Shown: positions 42,488 to 56,684, counted from the first letter of the stretch. The stretch: DNA of 64,000 nt from Allacma fusca (GCA_947179485.1 OX359245.1:77673067-77737066); one strand, 5' to 3'. Made by a program: numbers and translations. The notes: generated by a model from the sequence alone, not told the origin.

Positions 42488-43855
42488 CTAAAACATCACC
42501 AACAAAGTCACAGAATATTGAAGGATCCAATGAAGCATCTTGATAACCATCCCCAAATCGCACCAATAGAAACTTCCCACTGTGATGGTCAGGGGTGAAC
42601 AGCTATTTAAAAATCTCCGGAAATAAGGTGAATGGTGCTTTCGTCTCCAACTTTGAAGCATTCCATATGAAGATTTCCGAACATTCCCCGTCATAGTAAA
42701 AGCAATGATCAAAAATGACTGAAAATATATCCCAGTGAATGCTGCTACAAGACAAGTGAAACCTTTGAACCTCACAGTCCCAGTTATACCCAGTACCACA
42801 ATTACTTGAAAGAACCACCCCTGGGTGGGGACGATTATAGGACAAAATATTTCTGCACCTTTCCGAAACAATATTTCATAACGACGGTACTCCTTTCGAA
42901 AATTTACATGACCCCGGAGACTGTTCCTGGTTTGGTACTCTCGAGACTGAAGGCTATTTAAAAATTCATCCAATTTAAATATAATTATTCTAACCATCTT
43001 ATAATTTGCATTGTGGCTCAGAAATACTGTATTTGTATAATTTTCTTAATAATGTGTCTATAGTAAAATCTGACTATATACACGGGAGTGTTGTCACCTG
43101 AATTCATTCATGACAAACGTCACGTTGACCGCAATCTCCAGTCCAATTGCCCCAAATACAAAGTAATTGGAAATTATGACTGTTAGTAAGTAAAATACGA
43201 ATATTGAATTTAAAAGCCGAAGCAAGAATGCCAACTCCCAGGAAGAGACATTGATTACAGACACGAACAGGGCTGGTTGATTCGGCTGCACCAATGATAA
43301 TGTGACGATTAAAAATTTTAGGATATTTGCCCCCAACCACAGGTACACATTCATCATCCCGGACTGATCTCCTTTATATTTAGTACCGTCTTTCATATAC
43401 GACCCTGTGCAGAACACCATTGGAAACCATAATGGAAAACATTTTTAAAATTATTACAAACAATTAATTTAAAAAAAAAACTAACCCAGAAAATAATGAG
43501 AGTAACGGATATATTCCCTTAAAAAATGTGGCAATTCTTCCACCACAAGCCATTGATTAATCCCGAAGAAGAAATGGACCAATTGGGCCACTGTCAGGAA
43601 AAGAGTCACAACTGAATAGTAAGAGCGCATTACAGATCCGTCCATCTCCTGGACCGAATGATATGTCCGTATGAAACTCCAGATTAAGAAAAGTGTACAC
43701 ACAATTTGACTGAGATGCCATCCGATCCGGGCCTTCAAGCCTTTTTTCACGGTCAGGCTCCTTTTTATAGGGTCATATTTGTAAGGTAAATGGTGCAGGT
43801 ACTGGCTCCACCAAAAACCGACGTAAATGTATTTTTCGCCAATCGGGCCTAACAT
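42488..43855 (-). CDS. Gustatory-receptor-like seven-transmembrane chemoreceptor, probably intact
   Basis: Predicted exons 43855-43486, 43404-43098 and 43016-42488, joining in phase to 401 residues, a normal length for arthropod gustatory receptors. Splice signals: GTTAGT...CTGCACAG for intron 1 and GTGACA...TTTCTGAG for intron 2; the last acceptor is the least certain. N-terminal FWWSQYLHHLPYKYDP and DRIGWHL-like RIGWHLS, then YHSVQEMDGS, several hydrophobic segments, and a C-terminal HHSPYFRRFLNSC, GSFYWCDLGMVI and a last hydrophobic helix. Membrane topology and ligand are unknown. It is the only member of the cluster here without an obvious lesion; assignment to the Gr superfamily is by family recollection. 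Confidence 0.75.
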
Positions 43856-46800
43856 TTTAAAATGTTATATGTATTTATGTCATTTATGATTTGCTGATTT
43901 TCTTTCTCAATATGAAATCAGAGTATTTGAAAAAAATCGGGAAAGTATCGGGAAAACATTTCTTGTGTTAAAATCTTAATGTTCTTAACTTTACGTGTAA
44001 GTATAGCTTATTGAATGGCTCTCGGGTTCAAGTTTTCTGGAAAGTGAACCTTTTCGTTCACATTTCAGACTGAATACTTGTACAGTTTGCTAACTACTAA
44101 TTTGTTTGCCTGCTTTAATACAAAATTTAATGGAAAAACTCCCATTTCTATTGAATATTCATGACAGAGCCTCCCACCAATTTGAACTTGTTTACCACGT
44201 AAAATATCAGGGTACATAACAATTTGTGGAGGAGTTTTGAAACGATCATTTTAAATAATTTTCGAATGCACTTAACCTGGATGTATAGTCAGACATTTCC
44301 AATGGCTTTCCGGAAGCTATATATTTCATTCAAATTGAATTCAAAGATTATATATGTACCTGTGCACAACCCAGCCAGGATATATGGAGACCATAAGTAT
44401 AGATATGTAATGTATTTCAAATACTATTTCAAATAGAATGCTCCACACCTGTTATATGTACTGATAAACATCATGCTTTGGAGTTTCTAATGGACGAGCG
44501 AATAGATACATTTAGATGCTTACTTATAGCATATATTTCCGTATAATTTAAAGAAGTACAAGCCTTTGATACGTAGAGTGGGAGTACCGATTGTGTCTGT
44601 CTATATTGTAGTATTCACGTTCGCATAACTCAGGAATTATGTAATGAATTACGTGGAATGAGTAGGCAAAGCTGTTTTCAACTATTCCGGCTAAAAAAAA
44701 TCGGTTAAAATTTTTTTTTTGAAATTTTGAAGACCTTCTAGACTTTGGCTCAGGAACCATAAATGGGTGTATTTTGTTTCACCGTAAGTAAGTATATATG
44801 TTGCTCCGCTGGAAAGATTTGGAGTTGAAACTTGAAGCTGACAATGAGCTGCGAATGGAGAAATCTAATGTGCATTTTTGAATAGATTTTAAAAAAATTA
44901 TCAAGCAAAATAAGACAATCCATGGTATTGTGCAATAGGTATCTATAATTATTTGTATACTACTGTGTTTTATTTCGGAAGGGATAAAATTATCAATATT
45001 CCAGAGTTTTAAATTTTTTTTCAAAATTTTCCGAAACTTTGAAAGTGTCGGAAAATTCTAATCACCTATAATTTACATGAATAACAGTCGACTGATGTAT
45101 ATTGTTCTAATTTTGGGTTACTCCGTTCAAAAGACCAATCTTATAATAAGTTTCAAGTTGTACTTCAAGCTGACGCGTGCTTTCTAATTGTAAGCAGCTT
45201 CGGTTAACTTCCGGATGTTTCCGATGTAAACAAGCAGTATAGTATAAAAATTCTGTAAAATATTCGATTGTCTCAATATAAGAGTGTGCTATAACGCGAT
45301 CCCATGAAGATTTTGATGAGTTGAACACATAGACATCACTTCTTTCCTTTTGAAGGAATTTGACCTACAGGCCCCTTTGCAAACCCTCATATAGTTTGGG
45401 GTCACATTTGAGAAAAATGAATTTCTACAAAAAAGCTCAAAAAAATCCCTGCTGACAAAATGCCACCAAAGATAATTTCCTACTGAAAAAGGGTCAACAA
45501 ATTTCAAAATCATCTGCTGAAAAAAAAAACAATTTTGGCGCCGTATAGAAAATTTTCAGTTTAAAAAAAGCAACTTTCCCGCCAAAATAATGGAGGGTGA
45601 AGGCCACTTTAAGAGACTTGGACAGGGCTTGTTGTTGCAGTGTTGGTTAGACTTAGATGATTCTGATTGTACACATTTCTTAAATCGTGGATCAGCCGTA
45701 ATTGTTTATGATGTAGAACGTGGGACTGAGTTGCGCAATGTATTACATATATCTCTATATCTCAATACTCGTATATCTATATTGTTTGGACCGGTCGTCA
45801 GGAGGAATAATAATTGTGAAGATTGAAAAGGTCAGTGCGTTGGATCGTTCCGTTTATAGCATTGGAGTTGAGATCCATTGGAAAATATAAGGATTGACAC
45901 CACAGACGCAATAGTGCCTTCAAATTTTGGAGTCCAAACCTGTGCTCAAAAATCATGGCGTTGCCTTTTAAGTTAATTTGAATTGAGAGTGGAGTTGGAT
46001 GAGTGGGCGGTCGGAGAATAAATTCTCACAGAGGAAATTGAGTCTTATGCCAGGAATGGAGTCACAGGGTAAGAGATAGACTATAAGAAAAAGAAGCTTC
46101 CATAAAAGGCTCAAGCGTGAGACTATCCCATCCCTTGTTGTCCCTCCGCTTTCAATTTCCAATCCAAGACGGAATGGGCAAAGCCCCTCAAAAATAAATA
46201 AATAAATAAACTATACACTCAAAATAATTAGTACCACATCTACATACATATATATATATATCCCTCATAAAATCCGTGATTTAAAACCATTTTACAATTA
46301 CCTCTCCACTGATCAGCCTCCCTTATAAAAATGAGTTATGCTAGAATACAGATATACCCAATGCACGTAATTCAGTGAGCAATTTATCTCTATTGCTACC
46401 ATTAAAGCTCTATTGCCATATGCAGCTTCATTTTTTCCATCCCATTTTTTGTACGCTCCTCACGTGAACCTTTCTGGATTATTTGATGATGAGAGTGCAC
46501 ACAGCTCATAATTCTAATTGAAGGAAAAATTGAATCTACAAAGTCATACGATTATTTAATCCTTTTTTGAACTGCGTCAACAATTATTATTAAAGGCGTG
46601 CATAATACAGAAATCCTTACTATATAAACTTCCCTACTAATTCTATTACGAGCTGTCGATACTATCACAAATGCCTCCACTTTGACACCTTAGCCCCCAC
46701 AATTTTAATCTCTTACAAGGGAACACGCTGATTGTGTGGGGTCATCCAGCCCGGACGACATTCTGATAAAAATTGAATAATTAATTATTGTTAATTATTT

Positions 46801-47949
46801 TTCATTCATTCATTCATCCAATCAATTATTTTTGTGATAATATCCTTGTAAATCAGTTCTTGTAAATTAATCATTATCATCGAACGCACTTGTACTCCCT
46901 CACAATACAATTTCCAGATTAACGGACCCCATTGTCATAAACAAGAAATACAGTTCTCATTCGTGCTTTTTTGCTGAAATAAAACTTTAAAAACTAGAGA
47001 ACAAAAAAAGATCCAGGGTATAAATCCTCATGTCACAATTTGTCTTCTTACTTTTGAAGGGGGATAATGTTTAATAATAATTCCTTAATTTGCCTCTCCT
47101 AACCTCTCCGTTTTAATAATCATGTAGAATTTGAAGGCTCAGCTGACAATGGGGCCAATAGGAAAGGTTTCCTTCAAACTTTGAAAGAACTTGATGACTG
47201 TATTATTTGTCCCCCTACCCCCCCCCCCCTAAACAATAAAAATTTACTTTTGCACCTTAGCCGACGCCATCCATTGATTTAATGATTATAGCTATAAATA
47301 AATATACATATACGTATACAATCATTTGCAAAGAATAATTACACGTATCGGTGCACTTGTTTCCTATTATGTACATACTTTTGCTCTATCCCAGTGACAA
47401 TAATGACATACTTTCAAGAGAGCAAGCAGAATGGCTAATTTAGCTCTCAGCTTGTCAGCACTGTACCGTCTCACTTGGCCCCATTGGATTCCCATATACC
47501 TACAATACAACAACTGTGTAGAGTCGCAAATGTTATCCCCCGTCATAAAAGCCCTATTTAAAATTATACACTGTCCCATAAAATAACAACTCCCCGTACA
47601 AACAAATCCTTCTCAAAATAAGTGACGGGCTCAAGTGGAACTATGAGATTCGGCTGGATATGCATAATAATTATTATTTTTATGCAGCTCATTCTGAGTG
47701 AGTCTCCTATGAGTTTCTGTCTCCCTGCGACTTGGAACAAATCATTGTACGTGCGTGTACTTACTTACTTACCTTTTGTGCAGATATATATATGCAAATC
47801 TTTGAATTTAAAGGTAGCCTATGGTTTTGTGTCTGCATATATGTATATGCTCTGAATTGGGAAAAAAATATTTCTATTACTTTAAAAGAGTACATACTTT
47901 TTTTTTACACAGGCTATATGATAAGACCTGAGACTCCCCATGCAATTTA
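43856..47949. other. No gene recognised
   Basis: Many short ORFs. The plus ORF 45590-45826 (78 codons, beginning MEGEGHFKRLGQGLLLQCWL) has non-repetitive composition and might be an exon, but I recognise nothing. Small TAAA and TA microsatellites occur at 46195-46210 and 46245-46262, and a C-run at 47218-47230. Confidence 0.4.
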
Positions 47950-48139
47950 CAGACGACTGTCCTTATAGAGACATCCGACGGACTTTTATTCCTGATGAGG
48001 GGAGCTTCTGGCGCAGGTGACATTTTAGACTGTGCAATTTCCTATATGGGGTGCCATAATGAAGGGTGCGAATTTTTAATTGTAATTTTTTTAAAAAATA
48101 TGCTTATAGAGAATAATGCTGTATAGGGACAGTTGACTG
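47950..48139. mobile_element. pogo/Tc1-type MITE, 190 bp
   Basis: Imperfect TIR CAG(A/T)C(G/A)ACTGTCC(T/C)TATA at both ends, flanked by TA (47948-47949 and 48140-48141), the target duplication of the Tc1/mariner/pogo group. It lies about 340 bp upstream of the Chd64 start codon, so it is close to that gene's promoter. Confidence 0.75.
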
Positions 48140-48477
48140 TATATATTGCAAATTGTGATAGTTAAATGCAGCTCCGAGAATTTGCCTTTGAAGGGAAATC
48201 GTACGTGTTTGGAGAGGTTATTGGTTGTTGGGATGGAAGGGAGAGAGACTCTGGCTTTATGGGGCTTATATTCATTGTTAACCGTCTATGCTCTGCTTCA
48301 ACTCTGCTCCAGCTCCAACTCCGTCCGCAAATTCCTTAACGAGTCATTCCTCGTCAGACTCTCAGTCAGGACAGACGTGCTGTTTATTCCTGCCGTTCCA
48401 GCCCTTGCCATTGCCACTCATCTCTCCCTATCCTTTTGTGGATTTTCGAAGAACGTTCTTTCAAAACAAATTTGACA

Positions 48478-51400
48478 ATGGCTGCCAGTCGTGCTACCAA
48501 ATCCGGATTCGCCGCTGAGGCTCAGAGAAAGGTAATATTATTGTTAATTTAATTATTAGATTAATTATTAAATGTAATTAATTTAATTTATTTCACCAAC
48601 CCATGTCCCCTGTCAGCATGATTTTGCTACAATTATAAGCCCTGGTATTAGGAGTTAATTTTAAAAATTGAGGAATAATTTATTATTCTTTCCTAATTTG
48701 GTACGTTCTTTCGAAAGGCATTGAATTTTTTTGTCTTTTGAAATTTAATAAATCCCTTGGATTTTTTCTGAAGGGTCGGTGTATATTTTTGAAGTGTTGT
48801 TGTAAGGCACGTTGGTTTGAATCGGGATTTTTTAATTTTGAAGAGATGGGTTCGAAAGGATTTCTGATTTGTTTTTAAAGAGGTTAGTTTTAAAGGATTT
48901 CTGATTTTGTTGAAGAAATTGGCTCTAAAGGATTTCTGATTTTGTTGAAGAAATTGGTTCTAAAGGATTTCTGAATTTGTTGAAGAGATTGATTCTAAAG
49001 GATTTCTCATTTTTATTTTTGAAGGATATCAGTTTATAAGGATCACTTTAAGGGCCTCATTTACTCAATCCTGCCATGTGGAATCCCTGAATGTTCAGAA
49101 ACTGTTTTTTACTAGAAAGGATATAGTTTCAGGTTAATTGCTGGAAAATATGGAATATTAAAATACCCCGTCCCAAGCGATTTTTGATTCAAAGATTTTT
49201 TAAAATTGCCAGATTATTTTTATTTCAAACGGGGTCAATTAGTTATAACTATATAGCTCAATTTAAATTGGTGTTGGTGGTTTTTGAAACAAATTCCTTG
49301 TGTTACAGAGTATTTGTAACAGTTTTGTAAGCGTCATTCTTTGGATTAGTGGTTTGAATTTAATTAATCTTAAAGTTTAAGTTAGGATTAGAGAGTATAC
49401 TGTAGTTTAAATCCGCAGGCTAGCATTTTAAACGCTAAGTCGTGAAGGGTTTCTTATATTTGTGAGGAGCATTTTGCTGTTTATAATTGGTTTTTAAAAA
49501 TTAAATCTGAGAAGGAGTGAGAGGGCTATACAGACTCTGCTTGGGAAGAACAATTTAGGGTGTTGTCAAATGTAATTAAATCATTTGGTAAGTTACTTTG
49601 TGGTAATGATGATTGTATATTTGTAAGATCAGCATCATTGGTATATGCAGTAATGAAATTGTTTTGAATTAGCAACGACACGGGTATTTAATTATAATTG
49701 AGGATAATTTGTAAGTAAGCCTTGGAATTTGATAAAAATGACGATGACGGATATTTTGAGTGCGTGATCGGAGTCATCAGGGAATTGAGCTGTGTGTTTG
49801 TGTGTGGTTTTGAGAGGCTTTGGGGGAGATTATAATCTGATTGTTGTACTAATTGTTAATAGTCCGAAAAGAGATTTAATGAAGTAATTATCAAATGAGA
49901 AAAGTTTAAAAGAATTAATTAAAGCGGTAGAATTATATATGATTTGAGGTTTAATTGGGATCATATTTTTGTTTTGTAAAGTTTTATGACAAGTGACGGA
50001 ATGAGTGGAAACTAATATGCCTTTGGGAATTATTGTCATGCTTCAAAGCTTATGGGGCTGACTTGTCTCCTTTTAATTCAGAATCAGCATCAAGAAGAAG
50101 AAGAAGAGTATTGTAGAGTGTTTGTTGTCTGAAGAGAGAGAGAAAAAAAAGTTTTGGGAACCGGTTACGAGCGGTTTCCATTCCCGCGACACACACTCGT
50201 CCTTAATTCCTTTTTTTCACATCCCTCCACGAAAATTCCTTTTATGGTCATCCATCCAAATCCAGCTTTATTTCTTCTTTCTCCGTCTTCTTTTTTTCCC
50301 CCTTCCATTCACATTTCATTACAATGACAATGACATTTGATATATACAGAGAGGTTTCTGAAAATAATGTGCTTGCACCTTCACAACAGCCGTCACAATC
50401 AGAGGAATTCTAAGGAGATTGTTAAAGTTTATTGCGAATCCACCAGACTGGAAAACCGATATGTCAAAAAAAAAAAAAAAAAATCTAGGAAGTTTAGTTT
50501 TTTTTTCTCTCTCTTCCTATTTCAGGTCAATGAGGATGTATCTGTAGGTGTAGGGATTCGTTTAACAAATGATTTGCCCTTGTGTTCTTATTTTTATTTA
50601 TTTATTTATTTGTACAGTAGTGTGTGCTAAAAAGGACGGTTGCGTGAGCTTCTAGATGTATTGTGAAACCTCGGGGTTTTTATTGTTCAAAATCTTGTCT
50701 CATTTGGCTCATTGATTTGCATTGTGCGGAATTAGGTCTGCTGACTTTATTTTGACTATCTTGTCTGGGGAGGGGGAGGGGAACTCTATCATGTCAAGCT
50801 TGTCATCTTGGAGTGTGGAAGAGGATATTTAAATATGAAGGGACATGGAATATTTGTACCAGTATGTATATAGCCATGGGTTTAATATTAATGGTGAGCT
50901 TTGGTCAAGCCGTGATATTAGTGAGTCTTATTATCTGGCCTTGAGTTGTGAGAGGGGTCATGTGCCAATGTCATGTTTCTTTGTTTTTAGATTATGCCTT
51001 GTGATATTGTGTATATAGCCTCTGTTTTTCGCAGACAGGACTCTGATCAATGGCCCTTTACACTTTGACAAATGGACGAGCGGATCCCCTGATTATAGAA
51101 AGACTTTATATGGAATTAGCTTTTACTACATAGCCCATGGAATGTCTCTTGAGCGTGTTATCTGGCCTTGCTTTGTTAGTTGGATTCCTCGTATTATGTA
51201 TATCTATTATATATTTACTATACTCTGAAATTGTGAGGAGAGTTTGTAATTAATTTTTCTCCAATCTCTGTCCAAGTAATTATATTATTTTGGTTATACA
51301 TGTGTAATTAATTTAATTAAACAAAGCAAATACACGCCAATCATTTGATCCCATTGAAGAGGGAATGATCCAGTCCGGACCGCTTTGTTGACATTTAGAG

Positions 51401-54400
51401 AGACAAAATAGAAATGGATCACTCCTTGAGTCATTCCAAGCTGATAGGGAGTTGAGTTATTGTGTAAGTATTATGAGCGTATAGGCATTTACTTATTTTT
51501 ATTTCATAATTATTGCAGGCGCGTCAAGTCCATAAATGTTTATTTCCTTGACGGTTATACTACCTACATTTGTATGTATGTGTACTGTTGACGGTTAAAA
51601 TGATGTGTTGTTATTGCAGCGATGATCACACTCAATTCTCCATTCAGATCCGCCCTGAATGCTCAAACAGGAATTTATTACTCCCCTCTCACACAATGTA
51701 TAAGCGTTCGGAAATGTGCTGTTAAAGTACTGTTCTTATAGGAATGGGAATGACGCCATTGAGGATGGATTATTATTCCTTGGGAAGATGTGATCATCGA
51801 AATGTTTATTCCACTATACGGGCAATGAAAGGGAAACACTTTGCTGTATATCGTCAGCATTGTTATTTTATAATGAGTGATTTAGTCAGGATTGTCAGGA
51901 ATGAGCGCACGCACGTGGCTCCTTTTTTCCTCAATAATCTCACCCTGGCCCAGCCTGTTTTTTTTTATTCCTCTAATGATTCTGAATCATCCGCAAGTAT
52001 GTTCTTCTATTTACATATGTCGATTGTGGCCCCAGCCAGAAGCAGTTGTGGCAAAGGTCCCCGCCTCCTGTACATATTTTACTGGTCTTCAGGTCTCTGG
52101 GAATGGCAATGCTCTTTTTATCGTTTAGGGAAGTGGGCAGCATTGCAGATTGTACAAATAGAAGGAGGAAAATACTTGTAAGCTATAGGATATGTGTTAA
52201 GTATGATGTAATTAGTTACAACATGTAGGCTTGCAAATTGAGACATAAAAAGTGACCATGTTAAATCCGACAATATCTGGAAAAGATCGTTGGTTTTACA
52301 ATTTCCCCAGATAAATGCTTTTATGAGCTAATTTACACGTCAGAGATTAGGACAAATAGCGTTTCTGTTCAACATGTACCTAAATTGGCTATAAAAGGAA
52401 GTCAAGGATTCCTAGATCAGATTTAAAATTAATCGGACATGTGAGTTCACATGGCCGTTCACATGGGATACCGAATTTACTCTAACAGGCTTAATTTACA
52501 AGTGCAGAAGCTCTGTAACTTACAATTAGCGTGGAAAGTAGCAAGGTTTTAGCGCTGGAAGGTAGAAAATTCCTTTACAACAATGACAGCACGCAATATA
52601 TATGTAAAGAAATAAAAACTCACATGTAGGATTAAAATAGTAAAAGGAAACTGTATATTTTTTGGGAGTGTAATAGTTGGGCTTGTTGAACACAGTCCTT
52701 TGGAATTAAATATTCTGTAAACTTGAGATGAACACAGTATAAGAATGCATTGGTCAATTATAGGGTAGGCAGGTTGAATTCCTCAACTTTGGTCTGACGC
52801 GTATAAAATTCATTCAACAGCTTGTACTTACACTCCAATGACAATTTGACAAATTACTCGGAAACGACAAGCCCAGCACTCCAGTAGTTCCTACTTATTA
52901 GTATCTACAACCGCTGAGCATATTGCATAATGGCAGACGCTCCTGAAAAAAAAATTGCCATTTTTTCCTGACAAAAGTTTTGACAGAGCAGTTGGTACTG
53001 TGCCTGTGCCTGGGAACCACCTGTTGTTTATTTATGCATGGTTATTGTGTGTTGCCCATGGTTTTATTGCCGTTTGCTGTTATTTGTTTCCAAACAAGGA
53101 GAATTTAACCGTGCGAATATTTCAATGAGTCAGAGAAGCATGCCTACTGTATTCCAAGTATACCTTTAATATTTAATAATAAGACTTACGTAATTAGACG
53201 GGCCAGAATAATAATAATTATGATTGTACCGAATGGTTTCCTGTCATGGATGCTTTTTACAAGAACTTCATGGAAGGAAAGAAAAGGAAAAGGCTGATTT
53301 GAGCTCCCATTACATATACAAAGGCAATTTGGAGGTCAAGAGATTAAATTGGTTCTTAATTTTTTTTTTGTCAAATCCCTTCCCGTCAACATTCTCTTTA
53401 CCATTAACCCACTTTCCTCTGTATCATAACATTCTCAGAATATGACTCACAGGTTTTCTTCTTATACAGGCACCGGCCCTTGAAGACTATCTCTGCATCT
53501 ATGTGTATATGCATATATATATATCTATCTATAGTTGAGTATACTTAAGTCCTGAAAGGAGGGATTTTTGTCCAGTACTATTTTGCAAATCATTTAATTG
53601 TGCTCAACCTTTCCAGCCTTGTTACTCAATGAGCGTAAAATTTCAAGGGGAGTTGAAGCCCCTTATTAAATTACATGCAATTGCATTTATATTGACAATT
53701 TACCGTTATGGAAACTAAGTGTCCTTTGAGACGTCTGAGTGAATTTTACTATTGTTATCAAAGATAGGCATTTTTTTTTGCTTGAGTACAAAAACACGGT
53801 CGGAAATGAAAGAACAAGGATATGGAATTGTGGTTAGTGGGCAAAAGTACAATTTGATGATGAGGTAATAATTTACGAGAGTAATGATAAACATGACAAG
53901 TTTAATGATACAGGAATCATATAGGAGTTGAGTTTTAATTCATTATTGTGAATTGTGTGAGTAAGTGCTAGTTGGAGTAGGATTACGTGGGACATGGACT
54001 GAATGAGTATACGTACAGTTTACACTCGTCCTGAAGGAGCACCTGGAGGAAAATATGACTCACTCAGTCCGCTCTTTTGTAAAGTAAATGAAATAACATT
54101 CTGCCAAGGAATGGTTAATGTGTACATATTTTTTACTCCTATGGCATTTTTATCAGGGGGGTTTCTGGTACAGGGTTTGTGCACTGTAGTGAGGGTATTG
54201 AGTTGATTGTGTGTTCAGTGCGGCTTGGAACTCTTGCAGGAGTTGGAACTGTTGGGAGAGGAGAGAAGAAGCTTTAAATGGACATGACCTCATCCTTAAA
54301 GCTTGATATGTAGATATGTAGTGGAAGGCAAATGAGTATTTTGCAAAGTTCCAAAGGCACTTTCCTCAATATTTGTAGATGCGTCATCCTTCGCTCTCTT

Positions 54401-56684
54401 CACTCCTCTCTGTCGTCTCTGCCATTGCCTATTTAAGCTCTCCTTTTAGCATTCTAAAAGCTTCCCATGTCTGAACATGAGAGGAGTTTACATATATGTA
54501 TGTATCTGTATCTGTATGTGCACAAATAACTTTAGTTGAAAATCAAAGGGATTGGTTCTGGCAAATCCATTAAAAGACCTTTGTGTATAGAGTCTACTCT
54601 CGGTATAAGAAACACCCCTAGTTTTTGAAGGAGTAGGGACAAAAATAATCCTCGTTTAAAACAATAACGATATTATTACCCTATTAGGGCATTCTGCTAT
54701 AAGTCTCAGATTTTGCTGATTTTAGGGTGCTGTTATAGATACATATACAGTATAGATACTGTATGCATTTCTAAGGGGCTGAGTCTGTATTCCTCCATTC
54801 TTCTCATTTGTATAGGATCCATTTTAGGCCTCATGTAGATATCAAATACGTTATAATAATTGCACCTGTGAGCCCTTATGCAATTTGTACAAACATCATA
54901 TGTGTGGACTGAAAGTGTTGATTCCTTTTTTGCAATGCCTCTTTAAATGGTTGAGTGCGTACATGTAAGGTTCGTAGATTTTTACAGGTATAGAATGTAA
55001 TGTTGTATGTATTCTGTATAATGACATGATGCTATCTGTATACACTCATTGCTATTGTATTTGCTGTAAGCAAATAAGTTGGTACTATTTAAGGTCTCTC
55101 TCTCTCTCTTTTTTTTTCTCTCTCTCTGTATGTCACCTGGCCGTAAATGTACACCGGCACAAATCCAACAATCTGATTCCCAACAATTGCTCGCACATAT
55201 AAAGTGAAGAGCCTTGGGAGGAAAAAAATCAACATGGGTTTCATTCCTTCCAGGGAACACACACATTATCTAATGTGGCATCTCGTGAGGTTCCTTATGC
55301 TGTTGTATGTATTTACTTGTATCTACATATGTATGTATGTGAATGAGATACTGTGTTTACGGACTATATGAGAGCTCTCTACAGTAATGTAGCTTCTTGT
55401 AATTTTAGTGAATTGTCATGTAATGGAAGAGGGCTTGTTATTTCCAAGATGGAAAGCCTTGTTTGTTGAATGGAAGTATTAATAATGTGGATTAGCTGCT
55501 AAAAGCCCAAAGCCACATTGCGGTTACATCGATCGTTGATAATTTTTCTAATTGTCATTTCCAAGGTCTCTTCCTCTCTTTTTCTTTCCCTTTCTGGTCT
55601 TTCCTCGAATGTCAGCGTATAGTCATGTATGTCAATGAAAGGAAGTTACATATGTGTGGTATGGTCTTAAGTAATTATTATTATTGTAAATGATGACGAA
55701 TTATCAATTTAGCCTTACATTTTTGCTCAGCTCAGTGGGTTGGATGTATTTTGGGTTTAATATTTAAGCTGGGTTATTTTTTATTCTATAATTTATTATT
55801 ATATTATAATTATCTGTAATACTCTGTAATCTAAATTAACTGCAAATTAGCATGGGATACGTTTAACACTTTAGCTCATAATTGTTATATATACTTAAAC
55901 ATGATAGTAATAAGCAAATGTTTATTAATTAAATTTGAAATTAAAGGTAAAGTCTGGTTATTTATTTCAGACCGGTATTCACATAGAATTGTATGTGTCA
56001 GTTGGATTAACTCTGTTTATTTTTTTCTCTAGATCATGAGCAAGTACAACGAGGAGCATGCCCAAGAGGTTCTTGTGTGGATCCGGGCTGTCACCGGAGA
56101 TGACATTCCCACTTCCGGAGACATGGACACTCTCTATGAGACACTCAAGGATGGAACTCTTCTCTGCAAGTGAGTCTCAAGTGTGCCGGAGTATAATGAT
56201 TAGCAAGTTAAAGTTGACAGTTTATATTGGAAACAGGGGAAAATAGTAAAATCAGTTATACAGAGTATACTCATTATTTATTTTAATTTTTGTTAATGAT
56301 TTCTACAGATTAGTGAACGAGTTGAAGCCCGGTTCAGTGAAGAGAGTGAATACTTCAACCATGGCCTTCAAATGTATGGAGAACATCAACAACTTCTTAG
56401 CTGCAGCAACTACCTTAGGTGTCCCTACTCAAGAACAATTCCAGACCGTGGACTTGTGGGAGCGTCAAAATTTGAACTCCGTTGTCATCTGCTTGCAGTC
56501 ACTGGGCCGGAAAGGAGGGAACTTCGGCAAGCCCAGCATTGGCCCAAAGGAGGCTTCTAAGAACGTCCGTCAGTTCACGGATGAGCAATTGAAACAGGGT
56601 GATGCTATCATTAGCCTTCAATATGGCTCAAACAAGGGAGCCACTCAGTCTGGCATTAACTTTGGGAACACGCGACATATGTGA
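48478..56684 (+). CDS. Chd64: Chd64-type transgelin/calponin family protein, three coding exons
   Basis: Coding exons 48478-48531, 56033-56169 and 56309-56684; introns GTAATA...TTCTCTAG (7.5 kb) and GTGAGT...TTCTACAG (139 nt). The product is 188 residues: N-terminal RATKSGFAAEAQRK, a calponin-homology domain (about 22-130, with VLVWIRAVTG, LKDGTLLCKLVNELKPGS and DLWERQNLNSVVICLQSLGR), and one C-terminal calponin-like repeat (ISLQYGSNKGATQSGI). Length and both ends fit Drosophila Chd64 better than Mp20 (family recollection). It would bind actin and, in flies, Chd64 has also been linked to juvenile-hormone response elements. AATAAA lies at 57028-57033. Exon base composition is markedly less AT-rich than its surroundings. 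An internal ATG at 56036 could serve a shorter isoform. Confidence 0.95.
48532..56032 (+). other. First intron of the Chd64 gene
   Basis: 7.5 kb with no nested gene recognised. It contains a 35-bp tandem repeat (48852-49010), a poly-A run (50467-50484), a TC-rich microsatellite (55095-55128) and pogo-like terminal motifs near 54590. Short ORFs such as 51744-52181 have no recognisable motif. Confidence 0.8.
48852..49010. repeat. 35-bp tandem repeat in Chd64 intron 1
   Basis: AAAGGATTTCTGATTTTGTT units start at 48856, 48893, 48927, 48962 and 48997; spacings are 37, 34, 35 and 35 bp. Confidence 0.88.

Noticed and set aside
51744-52181. 145-codon ORF in Chd64 intron 1
   Set aside because: No recognisable domain, overlapping ORFs in other frames, and no flanking gene signals.
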